From Rhizobiaceae bacterium (GTDB taxonomy: Bacteria > Pseudomonadota > Alphaproteobacteria > Rhizobiales > Rhizobiaceae): a DNA stretch of 64,000 nucleotides. The notes beneath the pieces were generated by a model, which ran no database searches, was not told the origin of the DNA, and worked only from the letters and a program-made list of their open reading frames with translations. Positions within the stretch are counted from its first letter, which is position 1, and each line of letters opens with the position of its first letter. The translations under genes and the position numbers were made by a program. The stretch covers positions 16,903 to 80,902 of the forward strand of contig JAHBYV010000018.1 of NCBI GenBank assembly GCA_019635795.1, in the 5' to 3' direction. Shown piece by piece: positions 45,048 through 53,536 of the stretch.

Positions 45048-45494
45048 ATGACAGATCCATTCTGGAAGCAAAAAACGCTTGAAGCCATGACCTCGCAAGA
45101 ATGGGAGTCCCTGTGCGACGGTTGTGGAAAGTGCTGCCTTTCCAAACTCGAGGATGAAGACACCGGTGACATTTACTGGACTTCGGTTGGGTGCAGGTTG
45201 CTGGACAGCGGATCTTGCAGATGCCGGAACTACGAGAATCGGATGCAGATTGTGGACGACTGCGTTGGCTTGAATCCTCAAAATGTGCGCACAATCGTAT
45301 GGCTGCCGCAGACCTGCGCCTACCGTCTGGTTGCGGAGGGCAGGGAGCTTTACTGGTGGCATCCGCTCGTTTCGGGTTCGAAAGAAACGGTGCATGAAGC
45401 TGGAATATCGGTTCGCGGTCGCGTTACCGCTCTGGAGAACGAACTGGCAGATGCCGAGGATTATTTTGATCACATGCTGGATCATGATCTGTAG
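45048..45494 (+). CDS. YcgN/UPF0260 family Cys-cluster protein
   Basis: The 148-residue protein belongs to the YkgJ/YcgN Cys-cluster families: [39 protein letters not shown] and further cysteines in [26 protein letters not shown] and PQTCAYRL. The cysteines probably bind zinc or an Fe-S cluster; the function is unknown. The ATG at 45048 is the family start; the frame extends 57 codons upstream into the promoter gap. Confidence 0.9.
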   Translation: MTDPFWKQKTLEAMTSQEWESLCDGCGKCCLSKLEDEDTGDIYWTSVGCRLLDSGSCRCRNYENRMQIVDDCVGLNPQNVRTIVWLPQTCAYRLVAEGRELYWWHPLVSGSKETVHEAGISVRGRVTALENELADAEDYFDHMLDHDL

Positions 45495-45631
45495 CGTCAA
45501 TTCATATTTTTCATAATTAAATCAGATATTTAATGTGTGAACGCAAGGTGAATGATGTGTTCTGCCACCATTCAGCCGTCAGGTGCGACTAGTAAAGCCG
45601 CATAAATGAGCATTGGCGAAAGGAGCCATGG

Positions 45632-46093
45632 ATGTTCAGGACAGTTAAAGTAATGGTGGTTTCGGCGCTGCTGGGCGCAGGAGCGTTTTCGCTGGCTCCG
45701 GCAAGCGCGCACGCTGACAGCATCTATTTCTCACTTGGCGTGGGCGGACCGCGCGCAGACGTATTTGTCGATGATGGCTACCGCCGGGCAAATGAATGGC
45801 GTCGGCCCGGTTGGGATCGCCCCCCGCCTCCAGATCGCGGGTGGGGACCGCCTCCAGATCGCAGATGGGGACCGCCGCGGGATCGTTGGGGGCCGCCTCC
45901 CGGCGCATGGGAGCGCCGCGAAATGCGCGATTGCACAGCGCGCGCCGCAATACGAAAGGCTTATCGGATGGGCTTTGATCGCCCGTTCATCGCCCGTGAC
46001 AATCGCCGCATAATCGTTGTGGCTGGCCGCACGGAAAGGGGGCGCGATTGGGTGACGTTTGCTCGCGTACCCGGTTGCCCGGTGGTTCGCTAG
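45632..46093 (+). CDS. Secreted Pro/Arg/Trp-rich protein, function unknown
   Basis: The 153-residue protein has a signal peptide (MFRTVKVMVVSALLGAGAFS ... AHA), then a Pro/Arg/Trp/Gly-rich linker with short repeats (WGPPPDRRWGPPRDRWGPPP) and a C-terminal ~55-residue domain (DCTARAAIRKAYRMGFDRPF ... VTFARVPGCPVVR) with two cysteines that could pair. Similar secreted proteins occur in Rhizobiales. The ATG has AAGGAG upstream. It is convergent with the SIMPL gene. Confidence 0.82.
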   Translation: MFRTVKVMVVSALLGAGAFSLAPASAHADSIYFSLGVGGPRADVFVDDGYRRANEWRRPGWDRPPPPDRGWGPPPDRRWGPPRDRWGPPPGAWERREMRDCTARAAIRKAYRMGFDRPFIARDNRRIIVVAGRTERGRDWVTFARVPGCPVVR

Positions 46094-46111
46094 GTCGAAA
46101 CACACAAAAGC

Positions 46112-46138
46112 AAACCCCGGCCTTGGCCGGGGTTTTTG
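46112..46138. terminator. Bidirectional terminator
   Basis: AACCCCGGCC (46113-46122) pairs with GGCCGGGGTT (46125-46134), with A-rich sequence before and TTTTT after, so it can end transcripts from both convergent genes. Confidence 0.93.
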
Positions 46139-46144
46139 TTTGGC

Positions 46145-46858
46145 CTACTTGATCTCGTACGTCATGTTGACTTGTACGCGATAGGCATTTTCGCCCGCCT
46201 GTATTGGTACGCCTGCCGAATCCGCACGGAACTTTGCCTCTGCCATTGGCATTGGCTGCGCGAATCCAGTTGCTTCCGAAATCTGAAGCACTTTGCCGAG
46301 CGAAACGCCCGCTGACTGCGCCAGGATTTTTGCCTTGGCCATAGCGTCTGCCACGGCGTTCTTGCGGGCTTCTTCTTGTGCAGGCCCAGGGTTGTCGTTC
46401 GAGAACGAAATGTTGCCGCCCTGATTCACCCCAAGAGAAACTGATTTGTCGAGAATCTCGCCTGTTTTGCCAATATCTCGAATTCGCACGGACAGGGTGT
46501 TGGTCACCTGATACGCAGCGAGAACCGCTTCCTGCCTTCCATCCGGCTTTTGCGGATAGTCGTAGCGCGGATTGATCTGGATGCCGGAAGTCTGGAGGTC
46601 CTTCTCTGCGATTCCCGAAGACTTCATGGCCGCAACAACAGCAGCCATGGCGTCGTTGTTTGCGGTAAGCGCGTCCCGGGCAGTTTTTGCTTCGCGCATG
46701 ACCGCAATTGTCATGAGCGCTATATCCGGTGCCATTGTGGCTTCGCCTTCGCCAGTAACCGTGATGTGTGGCGGCAACCGATCGGCTCCGGCTGCCAAGG
46801 CCGAGGCTGAGCTTGCGAGGCTGGCTGCGAGCGCGAGGACGAGCGCTTTTTTGGTCAT
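46145..46858 (-). CDS. SIMPL-domain periplasmic protein (BP26/OMP28-like)
   Basis: The 237-residue protein has a signal peptide (MTKKALVLALAASLASSASA) and a SIMPL domain: ITVTGEGEATMAPDIALMTI, LQTSGIQINPRYDYP, DKSVSLGVNQGGNISFSNDN, GENAYRVQVNMTYEIK. The pattern closely follows Brucella BP26/OMP28, an immunodominant periplasmic protein that forms oligomeric channel-like rings. Its role is not settled. Apparently monocistronic. Confidence 0.92.
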   Translation of the reverse strand: MTKKALVLALAASLASSASALAAGADRLPPHITVTGEGEATMAPDIALMTIAVMREAKTARDALTANNDAMAAVVAAMKSSGIAEKDLQTSGIQINPRYDYPQKPDGRQEAVLAAYQVTNTLSVRIRDIGKTGEILDKSVSLGVNQGGNISFSNDNPGPAQEEARKNAVADAMAKAKILAQSAGVSLGKVLQISEATGFAQPMPMAEAKFRADSAGVPIQAGENAYRVQVNMTYEIK

Positions 46859-46986
46859 ATTAGGAATGCTCCAGATTTATTCACAACGAATATCCATCTA
46901 ATTTGAAGAATGTGAGTGGAATACGGCATTGTCTATCGTTCCCGGCTTGTATGCCGGACAAAAAGTCTCTATGGCAACCCCGCGTG

Positions 46987-47062
46987 GGGCCTGTAGCTCA
47001 ATGGTTAGAGCCGGCGGCTCATAACCGCTTGGTTGGGGGTTCGAGTCCCTCCGGGCCCACCA
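46987..47062 (+). tRNA. tRNA-Ile (CAT anticodon, lysidine-modified type)
   Basis: The cloverleaf is complete: acceptor GGGCCTG with CGGGCCC, D-arm AGCTCAATGGTTAGAGC, anticodon arm with loop CTCATAA, T-arm GGGGGTTCGAGTCCCTC, and encoded CCA. The D-arm and the CTTGGTTG variable region follow the E. coli minor tRNA-Ile(CAT), not elongator Met. The CAT anticodon requires TilS modification. The 3' end is the start of a tandem repeat. Confidence 0.9.
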
Positions 47063-47526
47063 TAAAGTCTGCAATATCAATGACTTAGTAGATATTTTGG
47101 TTGCGCGCATCGACTAACAATCGCGATGATGCAATCTGACGAAGCTGGAATCGTCTCTGTCCAAACGTTGAGCGGATTCGGCCGAAACTTCTCCGTTTTG
47201 CGACTTTTCGAAAAGTGAGCGGTAATTGCGTCGACATTTCCGAGGCTTGCAAAAACGGATTGGTTGAAGGTTTGTATGACTGTTCGCCCCACCATAAAGT
47301 CTGCAATATCAATAACTTAGTAGATATTTTGGCGATCGCATCGACTAACAATCGCGATGATGCAATCTGATGAAGCTGGAATCGTCTCTGTCCAAACGTG
47401 GGGCGGATTCGGCTGAAACTTCTCCGTTTTGCGGCTTTTCTAAAAGTGAGCAGTAATTGCGTCGACTTTTCCGAGGCTTATAAAAGCGGCTTGGTTGAAG
47501 GTTTGTATGACTGTTCCCCCCACCAT
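47056..47526 (+). repeat. Tandem ~231-bp repeats starting at the tRNA 3' end
   Basis: CCCACCAT occurs at 47056-47063 (tRNA end), 47288-47295 and 47519-47526. The two intervening units (232 and 231 bp) are about 90% alike by eye (AAAGTCTGCAATATCAA ... GGTTTGTATGACTGTT). The units have no coding potential I trust. The layout looks like accreted attachment sites or a short element duplicated at the tRNA. Confidence 0.9.
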
Positions 47527-47741
47527 CTAGTCTAGCCATTTTTGACTGTTTTCCGGCATCTGTGAATTAGTTTGTCTTTTCCGTGGCTTACGGGTCACGT
47601 GATCCAAACGGTTGGATAAGAGACGCACATTTGCCGCCCGGATCGCCTGGTTTTCGCGTATCGTCTCTGTTCGCGGTTTCTGACGCCCAAACGTTTTAAG
47701 AAGTGATGCTGCGTGCATCGCGATGATCCTGCGGTGATCTG

Positions 47742-49424
47742 TCAGAACCCGAGGAGGATTTCCTGTTCCGACCAGGATGTGGGCAACTGGCCAAGGCACA
47801 GCAGCCGCTGGGTACTGAGATCAACAGGCTGCCTGCCTGTTGCAATCGCTTCAATAATTTTGGGCGAAAGGAATGCGAATGGGAGAATGCGGCTGATCTC
47901 GGAAAGCGGGGTTCGGTGCTTCCCTGCTATCTCCGTCAGACTGTCGCAGACGCCGGAAGAAAGATCATCCAGATATGCGTGCGCGCGGGCAATCAGATAG
48001 ATGAGCGACGCGTCTGGAGACCGATGCGGTGCTGCCGATCCATTGAGAATGAGTTTTGTTTCTACTCCGCGGCGGCGCAATGATATCGGGCAGGTGATGG
48101 TTGCATGCTGCTCACCCGTATCGCCGCTGCCGTTTCGCATAGAGCCGGCCGAAACAAGTTCAGCAATCGCGCCGCGCCGAAGCCGGATTCTCAACTGCGC
48201 CGATTGCAGATCAATGCGATCGATCAGTCTGGTGATGATGGCTCGCCTCTCAATTATGGTTCGTTCATTCCAGTTCGAGGCAATCTGAACTGATCCCTCG
48301 ATAGCGTCGGGAAGACCAGCCGCAGGGATCAATCCATGAATCAGATCAGACAGTTGTGCCGGGTTGTGCAGGATTTGAATCAGGGCTGCTTCAACAACCG
48401 ATTCAAGCTCATCTGCCGGCAAACGCCAGCCATCCTTTCCATTGCGACACTTATCAACGAGGTCTTTTGAAATGTAGTACCGGTAACGCTTACCCTTCTT
48501 GTTGGCATGGACTGATCGCAACAGGCTTCCGGTTTCATCGAAGATCAGGCCAGTCAGAAGATGATTGCCGCCAACATTACTGGCACTGCGACGGGGAGGG
48601 GCCTGTTCGGCCAGCAAGCGTTGAGCCTGATCAAAGATCTCCTGATCGATGATTGGCTCGTGTTCTCCGTCGTACACCTTGTCACGATGCCGGATTTTTC
48701 CGCAGTAGATCGGGTTTGAGAGCAGATGATAGAGATTGCCCCGGCCGAACGGTTGTCCGGATCGTTGCCCAATCCCGGCTCTGCCGGTCAGACTCGAAGA
48801 GATGGCTTCGTTTGAGAGAGCACGAACGGAGCGAAGATCAAGATATCGCTTGAACAGATGCCGCACGGTTTCGGCTTCCTGATGTTCGATCAGCAGCTTT
48901 CTGTTCTCAACTTTATAGCCGAGTGGCACGACGCCTCCCATCCACATGCCTTTCTTCTTTGAAGCAGCAATCTTGTCGCGAATGCGCTCTGCTGTGACTT
49001 CGCGTTCGAACTGGGCGAAGGACAGAAGAACATTGAGCGTCAGCCTTCCCATGGAGGTGGTGGTGTTGAATTGCTGGGTGACGGAAACGAACGACACACC
49101 ATGACCGTCGAAGATTTCGACGATCTTTGAGAAGTCCATAAGCGAGCGGGTCAAGCGATCGATCTTGTAGACGACCACCACATCGACCTTGCGGTCGCGG
49201 ATATCCTGAAGCAGGCGCTGCAGGGCAGGGCGCTCCATTGTGCCTCCCGAGATGCCACCATCATCATACCGGTCTGCAATCAGGTTCCAGCCAAGCCCTG
49301 CCTGTGAGGAAATATAGGCAATGCAGGCCTCACGCTGGGCATCAAGCGAGTTGAATTCCTGGTTGAGGCCTTCATCGGTGGACTTGCGGGTATAGACCGC
49401 ACAGCGCAAGCGGGGCGATGCCAT
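47742..49424 (-). CDS. Large serine recombinase
   Basis: The 560-residue protein has a serine resolvase/invertase catalytic domain with the nucleophile in VYTRKSTDEGL (Ser15), the arginine-containing KIDRLTRSLMDF, and the E-helix region FAQFEREVTAERIRDKI, followed by the recombinase domain (GVVPLGYKVENRKLLIEHQE) and a zinc-ribbon/coiled-coil tail. Such proteins insert and excise genetic elements. The ATG at 49424 is preferred; a TTG at 49433 would overlap the upstream stop codon. It ends a three-gene set with DUF2924 and DUF3489 proteins. Confidence 0.93.
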   Translation of the reverse strand: MASPRLRCAVYTRKSTDEGLNQEFNSLDAQREACIAYISSQAGLGWNLIADRYDDGGISGGTMERPALQRLLQDIRDRKVDVVVVYKIDRLTRSLMDFSKIVEIFDGHGVSFVSVTQQFNTTTSMGRLTLNVLLSFAQFEREVTAERIRDKIAASKKKGMWMGGVVPLGYKVENRKLLIEHQEAETVRHLFKRYLDLRSVRALSNEAISSSLTGRAGIGQRSGQPFGRGNLYHLLSNPIYCGKIRHRDKVYDGEHEPIIDQEIFDQAQRLLAEQAPPRRSASNVGGNHLLTGLIFDETGSLLRSVHANKKGKRYRYYISKDLVDKCRNGKDGWRLPADELESVVEAALIQILHNPAQLSDLIHGLIPAAGLPDAIEGSVQIASNWNERTIIERRAIITRLIDRIDLQSAQLRIRLRRGAIAELVSAGSMRNGSGDTGEQHATITCPISLRRRGVETKLILNGSAAPHRSPDASLIYLIARAHAYLDDLSSGVCDSLTEIAGKHRTPLSEISRILPFAFLSPKIIEAIATGRQPVDLSTQRLLCLGQLPTSWSEQEILLGF

Positions 49425-49429
49425 TCGGC

Positions 49430-49918
49430 TCAAAGCCCGAAGAACCTTGGGCCGGACCAGCGGGCGCCGGTGATGCGCCGGGCAATCGCTGACAGGGAAC
49501 GGTAGTGCTTGCCGTCGAACAAGAAGCCATCATTGGTGACATCAACGATGTGCATGCGGCCATTCCATTCTCGCATCAACCGGGTGCCTGCGACAGGCAT
49601 CGACCTGATCGCATTTGCTTCCTGTCTGGATGGAGCACGAGGCGAAGAGCCTTCATCGCCGTCCTCCTTTGCAGATACCTTATTACCTCGAACGCCAAGC
49701 CGATTGAGCAATGACTTTCGGGTCGATGCGGAAAGTCCGCCCAAACGGCGGGCCTGCAGCTGCCAGGCAGCGGAAAGTTCGAGAAGGGGGCGCTTGATAC
49801 CTTTTGGTGGTGGTGTTCCATGTGCCTTGATCCACCGCTCGACCAGCGCGGTGCGTGAGAGGTTACCAATCAAGGCGACCTCGCGTTCCAGTTTTGCGTT
49901 GGCGTGCATAGCGATCAA
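49430..49918 (-). CDS. DUF2924 domain protein
   Basis: The 162-residue protein matches DUF2924: WIKAHGTPPPKGIKRPLLELSAAWQLQARRLGGLS, then TRLMREWNGRMHIVDVTNDGFLFDGKHYRSLSAIARRITG. The second part resembles a DNA-binding or recombination-directionality module. In Alphaproteobacteria it regularly precedes a large serine recombinase; here the spacing is 5 bp and the next gene overlaps or adjoins. Probably an accessory factor in integration, by inference. Confidence 0.88.
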   Translation of the reverse strand: MIAMHANAKLEREVALIGNLSRTALVERWIKAHGTPPPKGIKRPLLELSAAWQLQARRLGGLSASTRKSLLNRLGVRGNKVSAKEDGDEGSSPRAPSRQEANAIRSMPVAGTRLMREWNGRMHIVDVTNDGFLFDGKHYRSLSAIARRITGARWSGPRFFGL

Positions 49919-50304
49919 CCTGCTGGCGCAGAACGAACTATGCGGTAGCGTCGAGCACCGTCCTTGCCAACATCAGTCTCCAGCTTGAGGCTCAGCCTCT
50001 TGCGGACCGTGCCGGAAAGGAAACCTCGCACCGAATGGGCCTGCCAGCCGGTTACCTGCATGATCTCTTCCACAGATGTACCCTTCGTGGAACTGAGCCT
50101 CTTGAGGACAATGTCCGTCTTTGAAGGTATCACCTGCCTGCCGGAGACTTTGCCAGACTTGTGTGCCATCCCGGCAGTTGGTACGCGTGCCAGCCTCTTC
50201 TTGCTAGTATCGACCTTAGCGCTTCGATGATTACTACCGATGTCTGTAGCCGGGGCTTCAGGCGTGTCATCGATTGCAGGAACTTCGTTCTGATTGGCAA
50301 TCAT
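49915..50304 (-). CDS. DUF3489 domain protein
   Basis: The 129-residue protein has a disordered N-terminal half and a C-terminal DUF3489 winged-helix-like domain (KTDIVLKRLSSTKGTSVEEIMQVTGWQAHSVRGFLSGTVRKRL). The stop codon overlaps the DUF2924 start by 4 bp, so the two are translationally coupled. It is expected to act with the recombinase, perhaps as a regulator. Confidence 0.88.
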   Translation of the reverse strand: MIANQNEVPAIDDTPEAPATDIGSNHRSAKVDTSKKRLARVPTAGMAHKSGKVSGRQVIPSKTDIVLKRLSSTKGTSVEEIMQVTGWQAHSVRGFLSGTVRKRLSLKLETDVGKDGARRYRIVRSAPAG

Positions 50305-51038
50305 GTTTCCTCTCTCCTGTGCATGGCACCAGACAAACCGGTGCCTGTACTGGCAGGAGCCCGCTCAAAGGCGGGCGTGAGAGGATGAGTGCTGATCAGT
50401 TCAGCGCCATCACAACCAGAAACAATGCTTGCCGCGCACGAGAAGTCCAGTCGTTCCTGCGAAGCTCATCACTTTCGTCCCGGATCAGCACTTCGAAGCC
50501 TGTCGAGCAGCGCACTGCTGACCTCCTGAACCAAAGCAGCTGCCAAGAGCCGGTTTAAGGCAAGAAAGAGGCCGTTAGCGGACCGCCCGCTACTGGGAGG
50601 CGCTACCGGGTAAGCTGGCACTCTGAACCCATGCACAAGGGCAAAGCTTGCCCCGGCTGCTCACGACCCCGTTTCGGCCGTTGATCTTGGGTTGACCTCG
50701 CCCCGAAAGCCGCCATTCGTATTGCATACGGCTTGGGCTTGGGCTTGGCCGGGGCCGAACGGCGGGCTTGCGGGCGCGGGCGCGGATCGTTGTCATTCGG
50801 CATCTGGCGCAACGTTGCATCCGCATATCGTCCTCAAGAGGATTGCATCGGCTGGTTGCTTGCCCTCATGGTAATGGTCTTAGCATGCAAGTTCATCTGG
50901 GGAGCCACATCCTAGCGGGGAACTGTCGTCTTACGGTGTGCCCCAGGCGGATTGACGACACAGCTCATACGACGAGTTTGACATGAAGCGATAGCCATCG
51001 GAGTCAAGGCCAGTTAGCGGACAACGAAGGGGGACGAG
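50305..51038. other. Gap between the recombinase module and the AAA/TOPRIM gene
   Basis: No supported gene. AGTGCTGATC (about 50388-50397) and GATCAGCACT (about 50483-50492) form a 10-bp inverted repeat with an 85-bp spacer. Short open frames here have no good start sites. Confidence 0.4.
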
Positions 51039-52808
51039 ATGTGTGAGATCAAGCACGTTGAAGGGGAAGCGACGAACGCCGAGATCATGCGCCCGCGCTT
51101 GTCGTTCGAGGAGATTACGTTTTCTGACGGGACAACACTCACGCTCGATGATGATGACATTGTCGTTTTCGTGGGTCCGAACAATGCTGGAAAAAGTGCC
51201 GCACTCCGTGAACTGGAGGCTTGGGTCGCACGGTCGAATGCGGGCTTCGTGATAAAGAACGCTAAGATGCGCAAAGTCGGAACCCAAGACGATCTACGTC
51301 AGTATCTTGATGCAAAAGCGCAAAAGAGCGGAGACGCGGCCAATCTTCAGTATGGCGGTATTGGCTACAACATCCATCATTCGCACCTGAGATACTTCGA
51401 CGGCTCTAAAGACCGACACCCCGTGGCACCGTTCTTTGCGAAGCGCATAACTACTGAAGATCGCATACGGGATGCCAATGCAGCGCCCGCGCTGGCGCTC
51501 TTTCGATCCCCGCCAACGCATCCGATTCACTTGCTTTTAATGGACCCGGAGCTTGCGGATGATATGAGCGGCAAGTTCAACCATGCTTTTGGCAAAGACC
51601 TCACACCATTTCGCGCGGGTGGAAGTGAATATCCTCTCTATGTTGGTAAAAAACCTCCCGTCCCAGCAGGCAAAGACGAGCTGTCCAGAGAATTTGTGGA
51701 AGCGCTTCAGGCAACGAATGACCCTCTGCAATCTCAAGGTGATGGTATGCGTAGTTTCGCAGCCGTGATCCTACACATACTGGCGGCGAGGACGCATTCC
51801 ATCCAATTTCTTGATGAGCCCGAAGCATTCCTACATCCGCCACAGGCGCGGCTACTTGGGCAATATATCGCCGAGAACAGGCCTGGAAGTACCCAGCTCT
51901 TTATCGCGACACATAGTACTGACGTTTTAGACGGCTTGATCGAAGGCGGCTCAGACAAAGTCCGAATCGTCCGTCTTCGTCGAGAAGGCGACGTCAACCG
52001 TGTAAAAGAACTTGGCAAGGAGCAGACAAAAGTTGTTGCACGGGACACATTGGCGAGATTCTCGCGCGTCTTCGATGGCATCTTTTTCGAACATGTTGTT
52101 ATCTGCGAGGCAGACGCAGACTGTATGTTTTACCAATCTATTCTGAACCTGCCTTCCATATCGGGAGACAGGCGTCCTGACGTTCTCTTTGTCCACACGT
52201 CAGGAAAGCATCGAATGGCGAAGCTTGTCGACACGTTGCGGTCTCTCGATGTACCCGTATCCGTCATTGCCGATATTGACGTTCTCAATGATGAGAGAAC
52301 CTTCAAGAACCTCCTTGAAAAGCTCGGTGGTAACTGGGGTGACGTGAGCAACTCATGGAAAGCCGTTAACCACGCAGTTCTAAAACAGCGGCCGCCGCTA
52401 AACGCGGAGCAGGTGGCCAACATGATCGCGACCCAATTAGAAGAGGTGACGGGGACAGGCGAGTTTCCGGAGGAAAGGGAAAGGGCAATCAAGGAAGTCT
52501 TCAAGACAGTCTCGCCCTGGAGTGCCATGAAACGCAGCGGGCGTAGCGCACTCCCTGCCGGCGAGCCGATCAAGCACTTTGATTCCCTGAGCGAGAAATG
52601 CCAAGAGCATCGCCTTTGGATTGTGCCTGTCGGGGAAATCGAAGGCTTCTGCCGCAGTATCGGATCACATGGTCCTGGATTCGTTGAGAAGGTGCTCGAA
52701 GAACGAACTCTAGAAACCGACTACGAACTGCAAGATGCTCGCGACTTTATCGGCAGGATTTGGGCGAAGGCCAAATCGTCTATCTCCAGCAAGGATGTTT
52801 CCGCCTAG
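51039..52808 (+). CDS. AAA ATPase with C-terminal TOPRIM domain (OLD-like)
   Basis: The 589-residue protein has Walker A GPNNAGKS (46-53), an ABC-type signature SQGDGMRSF, Walker B IQFLDEPEAFLHPP, H-loop FIATHSTDVLDGL, and a TOPRIM-like segment VVICEADADCMFYQ with SVIADIDVLNDE. It belongs with OLD-family nucleases in a broad sense but is not a close copy of the protein at 15-17 kb; its base composition is host-like. The ATG at 51039 has GGGGGA upstream. A phage-defence role is likely but unproven. The neighbouring S8 peptidase remnant suggests that this is a defence-gene area. Confidence 0.82.
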   Translation: MCEIKHVEGEATNAEIMRPRLSFEEITFSDGTTLTLDDDDIVVFVGPNNAGKSAALRELEAWVARSNAGFVIKNAKMRKVGTQDDLRQYLDAKAQKSGDAANLQYGGIGYNIHHSHLRYFDGSKDRHPVAPFFAKRITTEDRIRDANAAPALALFRSPPTHPIHLLLMDPELADDMSGKFNHAFGKDLTPFRAGGSEYPLYVGKKPPVPAGKDELSREFVEALQATNDPLQSQGDGMRSFAAVILHILAARTHSIQFLDEPEAFLHPPQARLLGQYIAENRPGSTQLFIATHSTDVLDGLIEGGSDKVRIVRLRREGDVNRVKELGKEQTKVVARDTLARFSRVFDGIFFEHVVICEADADCMFYQSILNLPSISGDRRPDVLFVHTSGKHRMAKLVDTLRSLDVPVSVIADIDVLNDERTFKNLLEKLGGNWGDVSNSWKAVNHAVLKQRPPLNAEQVANMIATQLEEVTGTGEFPEERERAIKEVFKTVSPWSAMKRSGRSALPAGEPIKHFDSLSEKCQEHRLWIVPVGEIEGFCRSIGSHGPGFVEKVLEERTLETDYELQDARDFIGRIWAKAKSSISSKDVSA

Positions 52809-53198
52809 CCCAACACTGATGAGGCCTCAGAATGCTGAAGTCCTGAGGCTGACATCTGTTTGCGACACCTCTTCGCGCAGCGACGAAGGGTTCGACACAA
52901 AGCTGTCGGACATTGAAACCCTTCGCGTCGCACTTGTCTCGCCGCCCTCAGCGCTCGACCAAAAGGTTCAGTCCTATGGTTGGGTAATGCTCACCTACGC
53001 GCTCGCGAGCACCACCGATCAGCGCAGCGTCGTGACAGGCCTTCTTGCACCCCAACAGCCTTCTGTGCCAACGGTCTCCGAGAGGCCTTACGGCTGTCGA
53101 CGGCGGACTCTGCTATCAAGAACCGGCACCGCGGTCCTTCCGTTGTAGTGGTGGCAGAAGGTGGTGATTTCCCAGGCTTTCGTGGGAAGTAGCCCGGC
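52809..53198. other. Gap between the AAA/TOPRIM gene and the cbb3 operon
   Basis: No supported gene. A plus-strand open frame (52735-53148) lacks a ribosome binding site and reads as low-complexity mixture. Confidence 0.4.
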
Positions 53199-53333
53199 TC
53201 AGAAAACTACGAAAAGGACTGCGACTACTGCCACTGCCAACGCGATCATGCTCGGAACCATCACTGCCGCGCCAGAGCCAAACGCCAGCGCCGCCACCCA
53301 ATCGAACTTCCTGTCGGTATGCTCGCGCATCAT
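53199..53333 (-). CDS. 44-residue single-span membrane peptide
   Basis: ATG at 53333 overlaps the ccoS stop codon (ATGA), implying translational coupling. The product begins [20 protein letters not shown] and has a hydrophobic stretch over residues 22-44 (VMVPSMIALAVAVVAVLFVV) that would span the membrane once. It is the last gene of the cbb3 operon. I do not know a family; it may be a small assembly or stability subunit. Confidence 0.62.
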   Translation of the reverse strand: MMREHTDRKFDWVAALAFGSGAAVMVPSMIALAVAVVAVLFVVF

Positions 53334-53536
53334 TCACTCCGTGTCTTCGCAACGTGGGTCCGCTCGTGGGTGTTTTGATCCCCCAGCGGTGCGTCGTCTA
53401 TCTCGTGCAGCAGCACTCTCTCGGCCGCGCCGTCCAAGTCTTCAAGCTGTCCGCTTTCCATCGACCACAGGAAGGCGATGAGGCCAACCAGCCCCATTCC
53501 CAGCGCAACCGGGACCAGCCAGGACAGCAGGCTCAT
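53330..53536 (-). CDS. ccoS: cbb3-type oxidase assembly protein CcoS
   Basis: The 68-residue protein has one N-terminal membrane segment ([20 protein letters not shown]) followed by [20 protein letters not shown], the CcoS/FixS signature (W-x2-x2-GQ(F/L)(D/E)D). CcoS is needed to insert cofactors into the oxidase. It overlaps the ccoI stop by 4 bp and the following small gene by 4 bp. Confidence 0.93.
   Translation of the reverse strand: MSLLSWLVPVALGMGLVGLIAFLWSMESGQLEDLDGAAERVLLHEIDDAPLGDQNTHERTHVAKTRSE

Noticed and set aside
47056-47526. Possible CRISPR or leader array at the tRNA
   Set aside because: Only two long units of about 231 bp, no spacer-repeat alternation and no cas genes.
50590-50826. 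Minus-strand Arg/Pro-rich frame
   Set aside because: Composition is that of GC-rich non-coding sequence; no start site.
52735-53148. Plus-strand 137-codon frame overlapping the end of the AAA/TOPRIM gene
   Set aside because: No ribosome binding site and no family features; starts inside another gene.
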